A stretch of DNA of 64,000 nt from Streptomyces tubercidicus (GCF_027497495.1 NZ_CP114205.1:2170001-2234000); one strand, 5' to 3'. Counted from the first letter of the stretch, positions 52,459 to 62,462 are shown. Made by a program: numbers and translations. Notes: generated by a model from the letters alone, not told the origin.

Positions 52459-54378
52459 TCAGCGGATGGGGCGCCGGACGTTGTCGGTCGTGCTCGGGCC
52501 CGGAGTGGCGTCGGCGATCCAGGGGCCTTCGCCACTGGGGTCGATGATGCCCTCCTCCAGCCAGGTGTAGCTGCCGTCGAGGACTCCGGAGACGACCTTG
52601 CGGTCGAGTTCGTCGGTGTTGGTCCACAGACGGGCGAACAGCTCCTCGATACGGATCCGCGCCTGCCGGCAGAAGACATCGGCCAGCTGCTGCGCCTCCC
52701 GGCCGTGATCACCGGTCTCCCGCAGGTGTTCGGCCCGTACGCAGGCGGCGCTCATCGCGAAGAGTTCGGCGCCGATGTCGACGATCCGGCCGAGGAAGCC
52801 CTGTTTGGTCTCCATCCGGCCCTGCCAGCGGGACATCGCGTAGAAGGTGGAGCGGGCGAGCTTGCGGGAGGTCCGCTCGACATACCGCAGATGACCCGAG
52901 AGCCGGCCGAACTCCTGGTACGTACGCGGGAGTTGACCTGGTCCAGCGACGAGCTTGGGCAGCCAGCGGGCGTAGAAGCCGCCCGCCTTCGCCGCCGCCC
53001 GGCCCTTGTCGGCGAGGGACTTGTCCGGGTCGATGAGATCGCCGGCGACCGACAGATGGGCGTCCACCGCCTCGCGGGCGATCAGCAGATGCATGATCTC
53101 CGTGGAGCCCTCGAAGATCCGGTTGATGCGCATATCGCGGAGCATCTGCTCGGTGGGGACGGCGCGTTCGCCGCGGGCGGCGAGCGAGTCGGCGGTCTCG
53201 TAGCCGCGGCCGCCGCGGATCTGGACCAGCTCGTCGGCCATCAGCCAGCCCATCTCGGAGCCGTAGAGCTTGGCGAGGGCGGCTTCGATCCGGATGTCGT
53301 TGCGGTTCTCGTCGGCCATCTGGGAGGAGAGGTCGACGACCGCTTCGAGGGCGAAGGTGGTGGCGGCGATGAAGGAGATCTTGGCGCCGACGGCCTCGTG
53401 CTTGGCGACCGGCCGCCCCCACTGCTCCCGGACCGCGGACCACTCGCGGGCGATCTTCAGGCACCACTTGCCGGAGCCGACACACATCGCGGGCAGCGAC
53501 AGCCGGCCGGTGTTGAGGGTGGTCAGGGCGATCTTGAGACCGGCGCCCTCGGGGCCGATGCGGTTCGCGGCCGGGACCCGTACCCCGTGGAAGCGGGTGA
53601 CGCCGTTCTCCAGACCGCGCAGGCCCATGAAAGCGTTGCGGTGCTCAACGGTGATGCCGGGCGAGTCCGCCTCGACGACGAAGGCGGTGATGCCGCCCTT
53701 GTGGCCCTCGGACGCGGGCACCCGCGCCATCACCACCAGCAGATCGGCGACCACCCCGTTGGTGGTCCACAGCTTCACCCCGTCGAGCACATAGTCCGTA
53801 CCGTCCGGCACCGCCATGGTCGCCAGCCGGGCCGGGTCCGAGCCGACATCGGGCTCGGTCAGCAGGAAGGCCGAGATGTCCGTACGGGCGCAGCGCGGCA
53901 GGAAGGTTTCCTTCTGCTCCTTGGTGCCGAACAGCTTCAGCGGCTGCGGTACGCCGATCGACTGATGCGCGGACAGCAGTGCGCCGATGGCGGGGCTGGC
54001 GGTGCCGGCCAGGGACAGTGCGCGGTTGTAGTAGACCTGGGTGAGGCCGAGGCCGCCGTACTTGGGGTCGATCTTCATGCCCAGCGCGCCGAGCGCCTTG
54101 AGCCCGTCCACGGTTTCGTCCGGGATCTGCCCCTCGCGCTCGATCCGGGCGCTGTCGACCTCGTTCTCGCAGAACTCGCGCAGCGTGGCGAGGAACTTCT
54201 CACCGCGGCGTACGTCGTCGACCGCGGGGGTGGGGTGCGGATGGATGAGGTCGAGCCGGAAGCGCCCCAGGAACAGTTCCTTGGCGAAGCTGGGCTTGCG
54301 CCAGTCCTGCTCGCGGGCCGCCTCGGCGACCTGGCGTGCTTCGCGCTCGGAAACGTTGCGGATGGATGGAGCGGTCAT
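52459..54378 (-). CDS. Acyl-CoA dehydrogenase, very-long-chain/FadE type
   Basis: An FAD-dependent enzyme introducing the alpha,beta double bond in fatty acyl-CoA. The 639-residue length and C-terminal extension (about 440-620) match the VLCAD/ACAD9-like group rather than the 380-residue short forms. Signatures: AFLLTEPDVGSDPARLAT, YVLDGVKLWTTNG, FHGVRVPAANRIG, MLRDMRINRIFEGSTEIMHLLIAREAVD. ATG at 54378 with GAGGTGAG upstream. It stands alone between terminators. Substrate chain length cannot be read from sequence alone. Confidence 0.94.
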   Translation of the reverse strand: MTAPSIRNVSEREARQVAEAAREQDWRKPSFAKELFLGRFRLDLIHPHPTPAVDDVRRGEKFLATLREFCENEVDSARIEREGQIPDETVDGLKALGALGMKIDPKYGGLGLTQVYYNRALSLAGTASPAIGALLSAHQSIGVPQPLKLFGTKEQKETFLPRCARTDISAFLLTEPDVGSDPARLATMAVPDGTDYVLDGVKLWTTNGVVADLLVVMARVPASEGHKGGITAFVVEADSPGITVEHRNAFMGLRGLENGVTRFHGVRVPAANRIGPEGAGLKIALTTLNTGRLSLPAMCVGSGKWCLKIAREWSAVREQWGRPVAKHEAVGAKISFIAATTFALEAVVDLSSQMADENRNDIRIEAALAKLYGSEMGWLMADELVQIRGGRGYETADSLAARGERAVPTEQMLRDMRINRIFEGSTEIMHLLIAREAVDAHLSVAGDLIDPDKSLADKGRAAAKAGGFYARWLPKLVAGPGQLPRTYQEFGRLSGHLRYVERTSRKLARSTFYAMSRWQGRMETKQGFLGRIVDIGAELFAMSAACVRAEHLRETGDHGREAQQLADVFCRQARIRIEELFARLWTNTDELDRKVVSGVLDGSYTWLEEGIIDPSGEGPWIADATPGPSTTDNVRRPIR

Positions 54379-54869
54379 CAGGAGCTCACCTCGCCGCTGG
54401 GTCGGGAGTTCAGCGCCGGCGGGCCGGTCGGCCGCTGGACAGCGCTACTTGTGAGAGTTACCCGATCCGGGCGGGTTGCACCACTGGAGCTACCGGACGC
54501 GGGCGAGTGTTCGGGCCACCGGGCACCAAGGGGGCTCTGCGCCCCGGCACCGGACCGGGTCGTCCGGCCGCCCTCCGCCCTTCGGGGGGTGCGGCATACC
54601 GCGATCGTGGTACGCCTGGCGGTCTCTCCCCTCCGGGGTACCGCCGCGGCTCCCCCTCAGACAGGAGGAGACGGACGGGGCGCGTCCCGTACGGTCAAGA
54701 TCCGGCACGGCGGGGAGACCGGTGCCGGAAACGGGGGACGCGGCGCGCTCCGGAAACAGGGTGCCGGAGCGCGCCGCGTCGAGGCCGGCGCCGGGGGCGG
54801 GCCGGCCGGGGCCCGGACGGCGATACGGCCCGGGGAGGGCCGCCGCTGTCCACCGGTCCGGGCCGGGTG
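54379..54869 (-). other. Gap between aldehyde dehydrogenase and acyl-CoA dehydrogenase genes
   Basis: About 490 bp. It contains a perfect 17-bp hairpin (54737-54753 with 54764-54780) that likely terminates the aldehyde dehydrogenase transcript, and the promoter of the acyl-CoA dehydrogenase near 54379-54480. Short open frames such as 54490-54708 lack ribosome binding sites and I do not call them. Confidence 0.6.
54737..54780 (-). terminator. Terminator after aldehyde dehydrogenase gene
   Basis: A perfect 17-bp stem with a 10-nt loop, 90 nt past the aldehyde dehydrogenase stop. Confidence 0.8.
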
Positions 54870-56330
54870 TTACAGGGCCAGTCCGGTGAGGACCATGACC
54901 CGCTCGTAGGTGTAGTCGTCCATCGCGAAGCGCACGCCCTCGCGGCCTACACCGGACTGCTTGACGCCGCCGTACGGCATCTGGTCGGCGCGGTAGGACG
55001 GCACATCGCCGACGATCACGCCACCGACCTCCAGCGCGCGGTGGGCGCGGAACGCGGTCTGCACGTCATGGGTGAACACGCCCGCCTGGAGGCCGAACTT
55101 GGAGTCATTGACGGCCGCGAAGGCCGCCGCCTCCCCGTCGACCTTCTTGAGCGTGAGCACCGGGCCGAAGACCTCTTCGCAGGCCAGGGTGGCGCCGTCG
55201 GGCACGTCCTCCAGCACGGTCGGCGCGTAGGAGGCGCCGTCGCGCTTGCCGCCCGCGAGCAGCTTCGCGCCGCGCTCCACGGCCTCGTCGACCCAGGACT
55301 CGACGCGCTTGGCGGCGTCCTCGTTGACCAGCGGGCCGACCTCAGTCGCGTCGTCCGACGGGTCGCCGGTGACCTGCGCCCCGACGGCCGCGACGATCTT
55401 CGGCACCAGCCGGTCGTACACGGACGCGTCCGCGATGACCCGCTGCACCGAGATGCAGGACTGGCCGCCCTGGTAGTTGGAGAAGGTGGCGATGCGCTGC
55501 GCCGCCCAGTCCAGGTCCGCCTCGGAGGAGTAGTCCGGCAGGACGACCGCCGCGCCGTTGCCGCCGAGCTCCAGGGTGCAGTGCTTGCGCGGCACCGAGT
55601 CCAGGATCGCGTAGCCGACCGTCTCGGAACCCGTGAAGGAGACGACGGGCAGCCGCTCGTCCTGCACCAGGGCCGGCATCCGGTCGTTGGGCACCGGGAG
55701 GATCGACCAGGAACCGGCCGGCAGCTCGGTCTCGGCCAGCAGCTCGCCGATGAGCAGACCGGAGAGCGGGGTGGCCGGGGCGGGCTTGAGGATGATCGGG
55801 GCGCCGGCCGCGATGGCCGGGGCGACCTTGTGGGCGCAGAGGTTCAGCGGGAAGTTGAACGGGGCGATGCCCAGGACCGTGCCGCGCGGGAAGCGGCGGG
55901 TCAGCGCGAGGCGGCCGGCGCCACCGGCGTCGGTGTCCAGGCGCTGCGCCTCGCCCCCGTTGAAGCGGCGGGCCTCCTCGGCGGCGAAACGGAACACGGA
56001 GACGGCGCGGCCGACCTCGCCGCGCGCCCACTTCATGGGCTTGCCGTTCTCGGCGGAGATCAGCTGCGCGATCTCCTCCGTCCGCTCCACCAGGCGGCGG
56101 TGCACATGGTCCAGCGCGGCCGCCCGTACGTGCGCGGGGGTCGCGGCGAGCTCGTCCTGGACGGCGACGGAGGCGGCGACGGCCTCTTCGACCTGCGCCT
56201 CGGTGGGGACGCTCACCGTGCCGACGAGACGTCCGTCCCAGGGGGAGGTGACATCGAAGGTGGCCTCACCGGTGGCCTCACGGCCGGCGAGCCAAAAGGC
56301 GGTGGGGGCTGCATCAGTGGGGATCGGCAC
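54870..56330 (-). CDS. NAD(P)-dependent aldehyde dehydrogenase (possible succinate-semialdehyde/aminoaldehyde type)
   Basis: A 486-residue aldehyde dehydrogenase. Signatures: LGIAPFNFPLNLCAHKVAPAI, FTGSETVGYAI, catalytic Glu near 254 (LELGGN), catalytic Cys near 292 (GGQSCISVQR), EEVFGPVLTLKK and YGGVKQSGVGREG. GTG at 56330 is the plausible start giving PIPTDAAPTAFWLAGR; the region upstream is PucR-gene spacer. With the adjacent PucR regulator and nearby gabT it probably oxidises a semialdehyde from amine or 4-aminobutyrate catabolism; the substrate is inferred from context. Confidence 0.9.
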   Translation of the reverse strand: MPIPTDAAPTAFWLAGREATGEATFDVTSPWDGRLVGTVSVPTEAQVEEAVAASVAVQDELAATPAHVRAAALDHVHRRLVERTEEIAQLISAENGKPMKWARGEVGRAVSVFRFAAEEARRFNGGEAQRLDTDAGGAGRLALTRRFPRGTVLGIAPFNFPLNLCAHKVAPAIAAGAPIILKPAPATPLSGLLIGELLAETELPAGSWSILPVPNDRMPALVQDERLPVVSFTGSETVGYAILDSVPRKHCTLELGGNGAAVVLPDYSSEADLDWAAQRIATFSNYQGGQSCISVQRVIADASVYDRLVPKIVAAVGAQVTGDPSDDATEVGPLVNEDAAKRVESWVDEAVERGAKLLAGGKRDGASYAPTVLEDVPDGATLACEEVFGPVLTLKKVDGEAAAFAAVNDSKFGLQAGVFTHDVQTAFRAHRALEVGGVIVGDVPSYRADQMPYGGVKQSGVGREGVRFAMDDYTYERVMVLTGLAL

Positions 56331-56542
56331 AGTGGAACCCGGCCCTTCAGAAGTGGTGGGTGGTGCGCATGGCGCGGGGAGCGTCGCTGCGGTGGTGACT
56401 CTGCCCCCACGGTAGGGGTGCGGCGCCGTCGTGGCGTTTGTCCGAAGCGGAGTAATCCGTGCGGGCGTCTCTCCGTGGTGGAGGGGGTGTGGGGGCGGGT
56501 CGGGGGCCTGCCCCCGCGCGGCAGGAGGAGGGCGCCCCGCCC

Positions 56543-58204
56543 TCACTCCCCCTGGGGCGCCGAGGTCGCCTTGAGGGCGAGCCAGAGCTCCATCCGTACG
56601 TCCGCGTCGTCCAGGGAGCGCCCCAGGATCTCCTCGACCCGCCGCATCCGATAGCGCAGGGTGTGGCGGTGCACCCCCAGGTCGGCGGCGGCTGCGTCCC
56701 ACTGGCCGTGCCGGGCGAGCCAGGCGCGCAGCGAGGCCACCAGATCGCCGCGGCCGGTCGCGTCGTGCTCGCGCAGCGCCCGCAGCAGCCCGTCCGCGAA
56801 GGCCCGGACCGCGTCGTCGGCGAGCAGCGGGAGCACGGACCCGGCCGCCACGTCCTCGTGCTCGACCAGTGCGCGGCCGCGCCGCCGCGCCACCGACAGC
56901 GCCTGTTCGGCCTGGCGGTAGGCGTTGGCGGCGGCGATCGGCCCGGTCGGCGCCGACAGCCCGACGGCCACCCACGCGCCGTCGGCCGGCTCCGCCCCGC
57001 CGGACCGGCCCGCCCGGCCCCGCGCCCGCGGCTGTGTTCCGGAGCGGGCCCCGGCCTCGGCGGCGTACGCGGCACAGGCGTCCGCGGCCGCCCCGCCGTC
57101 CGCGACCAGCACGATCAGCCGGGTGCCGTCCGGGACGGCGAGCACCGCCTCACCGGTCCGCGCGGCCGCGGAGTCCATCGCGTCGGCGAGCGCATCGAGC
57201 ACCCCCGCGCCCCCGGCCCCGGCCCCCGTGGCCCCGCCCGATGACGGCTCCTCACCGGCCACCGGCTCGGCGACCACCACCCGGAACGGCGCGTCCAGCA
57301 GCCCGCCGTAGAGCCGCCCGGCCACCGCCCGCGCATGGTCCGGCTCCCCCGCGAGCAGCATCTTCAGCACCGCGTCGCCCAGCCGCTGCTCGGCGTCCTG
57401 CAGCGCCCGGGACCGCTCGGTGGTCAGGGTGAGCAGCGCGACCGCCGAGTGCACGGCATAGCGCGCGGCCGTGCCGAGCGGCGCGGCGGTGCCCACCGCG
57501 AGCACCCCGCGGGCCCGGCGCCCGGTGCCCAGCGACTGGAGCTCGACGCGGTCGTCGCCGTCGGTGTCGCTGACGACCGAGCTGGCCGGGGCGGGCCGCT
57601 CCCGCAGCCGCGCGACGTCCTCGGTCAGCCGGGCGGCGCGGCGGGCGGCCCAGTCGGGGGCGGCGGCCACCACCGCGCCCGACGCGTCGTAGAGCGCGGC
57701 CCAGCCGTCCAGATGCGCCGCCAGCCGGGCCAGCAGCTCGGCCGGCCCCTCGGCACCGAGCGCCGCCCGGGTCAGCTCCCGCTGCGCCTCGAACCCGGCC
57801 GTCACCGCGCGGTACTGGTCGGCGGCGACGGCCGCCGACACCGCCTTGCTGATCGCGATGAACGGCGTCCTGCGCGGCACCCCGAGCAGCGGCAGCCCCT
57901 GCTCCCTGGCCGCGTCGACCAGCGCCCGCGGCACCCCCTCGTAGTTGACCCCGGCCGCGAACCCCAGCCCGACGACACCGGCCTCCGCGATCCGCCGCAC
58001 ATACCTCCGGGTCGCCTCCGGATCCTCCGCGTCCAGCTTGAGCGCGGTGATCAGCAGCAGCTCCCCGCCCTCCATATAGGGCACCGGATCGATCAGCTCA
58101 CTCGCATGCGCCCAGCGCACCGGCGCGTCCAGCCGCTCCTCGCCCGCGAGCACGGTCAGCTTGAGCGCGGTGTGACTGACCAGGGAAGCCAGGGTGTGCG
58201 GCAT
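56543..58204 (-). CDS. PucR family transcriptional regulator
   Basis: A 553-residue regulator of the PucR family, which controls purine, amine and 4-aminobutyrate catabolic genes. The N-terminal PucR domain (MPHTLASLVSHTALKLTVLAGEE, ELIDPVPYMEGGELLLIT) is followed by a GGDEF-like/central region rich in Ala/Gly. The C-terminal HTH (WDAAAADLGVHRHTLRYRMRRVEEILGR) is the family DNA-binding motif. ATG at 58204 with GAAGG upstream. It lies directly upstream of the aldehyde dehydrogenase on the same strand (213-nt gap), so it likely regulates that gene and perhaps gabT. Confidence 0.93.
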   Translation of the reverse strand: MPHTLASLVSHTALKLTVLAGEERLDAPVRWAHASELIDPVPYMEGGELLLITALKLDAEDPEATRRYVRRIAEAGVVGLGFAAGVNYEGVPRALVDAAREQGLPLLGVPRRTPFIAISKAVSAAVAADQYRAVTAGFEAQRELTRAALGAEGPAELLARLAAHLDGWAALYDASGAVVAAAPDWAARRAARLTEDVARLRERPAPASSVVSDTDGDDRVELQSLGTGRRARGVLAVGTAAPLGTAARYAVHSAVALLTLTTERSRALQDAEQRLGDAVLKMLLAGEPDHARAVAGRLYGGLLDAPFRVVVAEPVAGEEPSSGGATGAGAGGAGVLDALADAMDSAAARTGEAVLAVPDGTRLIVLVADGGAAADACAAYAAEAGARSGTQPRARGRAGRSGGAEPADGAWVAVGLSAPTGPIAAANAYRQAEQALSVARRRGRALVEHEDVAAGSVLPLLADDAVRAFADGLLRALREHDATGRGDLVASLRAWLARHGQWDAAAADLGVHRHTLRYRMRRVEEILGRSLDDADVRMELWLALKATSAPQGE

Positions 58205-58394
58205 GGAACCTTCGCAACATCGACGACGAGGGACGCCCGCCGGACAACCGGCCACGAACCGGCCGATGCCCACCCGACACCCGATGATTTACGCCGCCTC
58301 GTATGAACGGCCACCCCCGATTCTGCCTCAGCGGAGGAATCGGGGGGACCCCACCACTTCCCGCACAAGCACCACCGCCCCGTCGCCCCGCCGG

Positions 58395-60593
58395 TCAGGA
58401 CCGCAGGTCGACCAGCACCGGCGGAGCGTGCTCCCCGCCCACCGAGGTCACCGACAGCACCGCATGCCCGGCCGGCACCGAGTTGGCCAGATCGGAAGCG
58501 GACCAGCGCTCCCGCTCGACGGTGCGGACGGTGACGGCTTTGGCGGTGGCCGCCTTGCCGGTGACCAGTTGGCGCACCATATGGAACGCCTTTCCCGCGG
58601 CACTCTCCGCAATGATCTGACGGTCCGTCACATCCCGGGTCTCCACCCACTCCTTGCCCCACACCTCGGCGAACCGAGCGCCGTCCCAGGTCGTGACGCC
58701 CGCGAAGGCCATCCGGCAGCCGACCGCACCGAGCAGCGCACCGCGCAGCGCGTCGGGGACCTCATCCAGGGAACGCAGGGTCAGTACCGCGCCGGCATTC
58801 GCCGAGCGCAGCCGTTGCAGCCCGCGCAGCGCCTCCGCGGTGATGGTGTGCGCGGCCTCGTCGATGACCAGACAGGCGAACAGCGAGCGGTCACCACGGG
58901 CCACCGCGGACTCGGTGAACTGCGCGAGGACCAGCCGGGCGAGGATCCGCGAAGCCTCCGTGTGTCCGCGCTCCGGCAGTTCGATGCGGACCCTCAGAGG
59001 GTGGTCGAGGGACCGCAGGGAGACCTGGCGGGTGGTTCCCGTGGGGTCGAAGAAGGCGGCGAACGCGGGCCGGTCGAGCAGCGCGATGCGGTCGGCGAGC
59101 AGTACGGCGACATCACCGGGACGGTCCGACTGGCGTACGCGGGCGTCCAGTTCGCGCAGCAGGGTGGCGGCGCCGGTGTCCTCCAGCGCGGTGCGCAGTG
59201 CGGCCAGCGCCCGGGGCGCGCCGTCCAGCAGTTCGCGCAGTTCGGGCACCGTGGGGAAGCGGTCGTGGGCGGCCCGGAAGGGGCCGAGCAGCTGGGACAG
59301 CGCCGTCGCGGCGCGTCGGCTGTCACCGCCGGGCAGCTGCTCGGCAAGGTCTCCGACCAGCGCCTCGGCGAGGATTCCGGACGCCTCGTCAGGGTCGGTG
59401 GTGCCGCCGTAGAGGTCGAGGTCGCACTCCGGGTCCGGGCGGCCGACCCGGACCACCACATCGAACGCGTCATCCGGCCCGAGATCCGATCCCGCCGGGC
59501 CGACGGCGATCACCGCGCACTGCCCGGCCAGCGCCTGCAGACACATCGACTCGACGACCGGCTTGACGAGGCGGGTGGTCTTGCCGCTTCCGGCGGGGCC
59601 CACGGCCAGCAGCGACGTGCCCAGCACCTCGGGCGACAGCGCGCTGCCCGCTCCGCGGTGCCGGTACGGGTTCCGCGGGTGTTCGGCGGCGGTACCGATC
59701 CGGACCTGGTGGGCGAGCAGATCGTGGTGGGCGGCCCTGCGGGGCAGATCGCGCCGCCCCGAAGGGTGCGCACAGGCGGCCGCGCCGTGCCGGAGCACGG
59801 TGTCGGTGAAGGAGGCGAGGGAGTTCTTGCCGGACCGCACCGACTGCCAGGCACGTTCGATCCTGGCCACGTCGACATCGTTCATCCGGCCGGTGCGCGC
59901 CTCGGCCGCGAGCTGGTCGGCGGCATCGGCGGCGCCATGGGAACGCAGCTCGGGCCACAGCGCCCGGTCGGCGGCGGGCTCGGGCCTGGGGGCCGGGGCG
60001 CTCCTGCGGCGGAAAACGGGGAGCAGGTACCGGCGTACCAGCTCCGCCCACCGGCCCAGGCGCCCGAAGACGATCACCAGGCCGGCGATCCACAGGCCGT
60101 AATAGACGCGGGAGGCGATGGCATAGGCGAGCTGGTCGCCGGAGGTGGCGCCGAGCGCCCAGGAGTCGGGGAGCAGGACGGCCAGGGGCCAGCCCCAGTA
60201 CGGCCCGAGATAGCCGTTCCACAACAACGACCACAGCAGCCACCCGCACAGGAACGAGATCACCGCCCCGCTGATCAGCTGCCGTCCGGGAACCCGGTCG
60301 GGCTCCTCCGCCGCCCGGGGCCGGTGGCCGTACGTCCAGATCCCGGGTGCGGCGGAAGGGCGCGGGGTGCGCAGCCAGCCCAGCAGCGGCGCTTCGGCGG
60401 CGGGGCCGGTGGGCGCGGTGGCGGGCATGGCCGGCACGGCGGGCGGGGCGGCGGGTGGTGGCGGGGTGTGCGGCGCCGCGGCCGGTGGGGCGGGGGGTGC
60501 CGCGGGGCGCGGCACCGTGGGTTCGGACCGGTGCGCTCCGCCGGACTGTTGGGGAGCGGTGTGCTGTGCGTCGTGCGTGCCCTCGGTGTCCAT
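58395..60593 (-). CDS. VirD4/TraG-like membrane ATPase (orphan)
   Basis: A 732-residue P-loop ATPase. The Pro/Ala-rich N-terminus (1-90) precedes two membrane segments (about 93-118 and 160-178), the arrangement of type IV coupling proteins. Walker A VGPAGSGKTT lies near 330-338, and a Walker B-like CLVIDEAAHTIT and RLRSANAGAVLTLRSLDE region follow, as in TraG/VirD4/FtsK ATPases. ATG at 60593 with GGGG-rich sequence upstream. No relaxase, TraB or other transfer genes are nearby, so it is an orphan in a metabolic neighbourhood. Divergent from gabT. Confidence 0.85.
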   Translation of the reverse strand: MDTEGTHDAQHTAPQQSGGAHRSEPTVPRPAAPPAPPAAAPHTPPPPAAPPAVPAMPATAPTGPAAEAPLLGWLRTPRPSAAPGIWTYGHRPRAAEEPDRVPGRQLISGAVISFLCGWLLWSLLWNGYLGPYWGWPLAVLLPDSWALGATSGDQLAYAIASRVYYGLWIAGLVIVFGRLGRWAELVRRYLLPVFRRRSAPAPRPEPAADRALWPELRSHGAADAADQLAAEARTGRMNDVDVARIERAWQSVRSGKNSLASFTDTVLRHGAAACAHPSGRRDLPRRAAHHDLLAHQVRIGTAAEHPRNPYRHRGAGSALSPEVLGTSLLAVGPAGSGKTTRLVKPVVESMCLQALAGQCAVIAVGPAGSDLGPDDAFDVVVRVGRPDPECDLDLYGGTTDPDEASGILAEALVGDLAEQLPGGDSRRAATALSQLLGPFRAAHDRFPTVPELRELLDGAPRALAALRTALEDTGAATLLRELDARVRQSDRPGDVAVLLADRIALLDRPAFAAFFDPTGTTRQVSLRSLDHPLRVRIELPERGHTEASRILARLVLAQFTESAVARGDRSLFACLVIDEAAHTITAEALRGLQRLRSANAGAVLTLRSLDEVPDALRGALLGAVGCRMAFAGVTTWDGARFAEVWGKEWVETRDVTDRQIIAESAAGKAFHMVRQLVTGKAATAKAVTVRTVERERWSASDLANSVPAGHAVLSVTSVGGEHAPPVLVDLRS

Positions 60594-60859
60594 CCGGTGC
60601 CCCTTGTCCCCCTTGAGCCGTGGCCTGGTGTGTGGTGCGGCGCGGCCGGGGCAGGCCGGCCGCGATGGTGTGGGTGTGTCCGCCCGGTTGCCGGGCGGGC
60701 CGCCGTTCAATCTACTGGCCGTGGGCCGTCGCTATGTCCGGTGCGGACAACGCAACACGCGCACTTCTCCCGAACGGAACATGCCAGACCCGCCCGGCCG
60801 CCCCTAGCCTGCGAGAACAACACCTGTGTACGTCCCGTTCCACCCACCAGGAGACTGTC
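60594..60859. promoter_or_regulatory. Divergent gabT / TraG-like promoter region
   Basis: A 266-bp gap with promoters for both directions. A GCCGGGCGGGCCGCC stretch (about 60693-60707) forms a short GC dyad. No clear PucR-type operator could be assigned. Confidence 0.4.
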
Positions 60860-62209
60860 ATGACCGAACTGTCCGGAGGCCCCGCCCTCGCCCAGGAGCG
60901 TCGCGTCGTCACCGCGATCCCCGGCCCGAAGTCGCAGGAGCTGTGGGCCCGTAAGCAGGCCACGGTGGCCGGTGGTGTCGGCGCCGTGCTGCCCGTGTTC
61001 GTCAAGCGCGCGGGCGGTGGCGTCCTGGAGGACGTGGACGGCAACTCCCTGATCGACTTCGGCTCCGGGATCGCGGTGACCTCGGTCGGCAACAGCGCGG
61101 AGGCGGTCGTCCGCCGGGCCACCGCGCAGCTCGCGGCCTTCACCCACACCTGTGCCATGGTGGCGCCGTACGAGCCGTACATCGAGGTCTGTGAGCAGCT
61201 GGCCGAGCTGACGCCGGGCGACCACGCGAAGAAGTCGGCGCTGTTCAACTCGGGCGCGGAGGCCGTGGAGAACGCCGTCAAGATCGCGCGGGTGTACACC
61301 AAGCGGCAGGCCGTGGTGGTGTTCGACCACGGCTACCACGGCCGGACGAACCTGACGATGGCGCTCACCTCCAAGAACATGCCCTACAAGCAGGGCTTCG
61401 GACCGTTCGCGCCGGAGATCTACCGCGTCCCGGTGGCCTACCCCTTCCGCTGGCTGACCGGCCCGGAGAACTGCGCGCAGGAGGCCGCCGACCAGGCCAT
61501 CTCGCAGATCACCAAGCAGATCGGCGCGGAGAACGTCGCGGCGATCATCATCGAGCCGGTGCTCGGCGAGGGCGGCTTCATCGAGCCCGCCAAGGGCTTC
61601 CTCCCGGCGATCGCGAACTTCGCGAAGGAGAACGGGATCGTCTTCGTCGCGGACGAGATCCAGTCCGGCTTCTGCCGCACCGGCCAGTGGTTCGCGTGCG
61701 AGGACGAGGGCATCGTCCCGGACCTGATCACCACGGCCAAGGGCATCGCCGGCGGTCTGCCGCTGGCGGCCGTCACCGGGCGCGCGGAGATCATGGACGC
61801 GGCGCACGCGGGCGGCCTGGGCGGCACCTACGGCGGTAACCCGGTGGCCTGCGCGGCGGCGCTGGGCTCGATCGAGACCATGCGCGAGCAGGACCTGAAC
61901 GCCAAGGCCCGCCGGATCGGCGAGGTCATGACGGCCCGTCTGCACGCGATCGCGGAGAAGTACGACATCATCGGCGAGGTCCGCGGCCGCGGCGCGATGA
62001 TCGCGATCGAGCTGGTCAAGTCCGGTTCCAAGGAGCCGAACCCGGAGGCCACCGGCGCCCTCGCCAAGGCCTGCCACCAGGAGGGCCTGCTGGTGCTGAC
62101 GACCGGTACGTACGGCAATGTGCTGCGCTTCCTGCCGCCGCTGGTCATCGGTGAGGACCTGCTCAACGAGGGGCTGGACATCCTCGAAGGCGCCTTCGCC
62201 ACGCTCTGA
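60860..62209 (+). CDS. gabT: 4-aminobutyrate--2-oxoglutarate transaminase
   Basis: A class III PLP aminotransferase converting 4-aminobutyrate to succinate semialdehyde. The 449-residue protein shows GVLEDVDGNSLIDFGSGIAV, NSGAEAVENAVKIAR, VVVFDHGYHGRTNLTMALTSK, ADEIQSGFCRTG (PLP Asp), PLP-Lys near 293 in ITTAKGIAGGLPLAAV, and GTYGGNPVACAAAL. ATG at 60860 with AGGAG upstream. GabT assignment is based on overall likeness; related ornithine or diamine aminotransferases share these motifs. A strong terminator follows. Confidence 0.92.
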   Translation: MTELSGGPALAQERRVVTAIPGPKSQELWARKQATVAGGVGAVLPVFVKRAGGGVLEDVDGNSLIDFGSGIAVTSVGNSAEAVVRRATAQLAAFTHTCAMVAPYEPYIEVCEQLAELTPGDHAKKSALFNSGAEAVENAVKIARVYTKRQAVVVFDHGYHGRTNLTMALTSKNMPYKQGFGPFAPEIYRVPVAYPFRWLTGPENCAQEAADQAISQITKQIGAENVAAIIIEPVLGEGGFIEPAKGFLPAIANFAKENGIVFVADEIQSGFCRTGQWFACEDEGIVPDLITTAKGIAGGLPLAAVTGRAEIMDAAHAGGLGGTYGGNPVACAAALGSIETMREQDLNAKARRIGEVMTARLHAIAEKYDIIGEVRGRGAMIAIELVKSGSKEPNPEATGALAKACHQEGLLVLTTGTYGNVLRFLPPLVIGEDLLNEGLDILEGAFATL

Positions 62210-62242
62210 GCGACAGCGGCGGCGGCTTCGCGGGAGGAACCC

Positions 62243-62288
62243 GGGCGCGGCCCGGGGCACGGCTGAGGTCGTGTCCCGGGCCGCGCCC
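62243..62288 (+). terminator. Terminator after gabT
   Basis: A 19-bp stem with one mismatch (62243-62261 with 62270-62288), 8-nt loop, 33 nt past the gabT stop. Confidence 0.85.
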
Positions 62289-62462
62289 CGTTCCGGGCCG
62301 GTGTGCGCGCCCCCGTCCGCCCCCCAACTGTCCCTATTTCTGTACTCATTTCCGTATGGACGCGCGTAGCTGGAGACATGGCGTGAAGAAGATGTGCGGG
62401 GCCGATGGCGGCCGGGTGATGCGGCTGTCGGGTGCGCTCGCCGTGCCGTACGGTTTCTGCAG

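Noticed and set aside
54490..54708. 72-codon minus-strand frame between two metabolic genes
   Set aside because: No ribosome binding site and no recognisable protein features; the sequence fits a non-coding gap.
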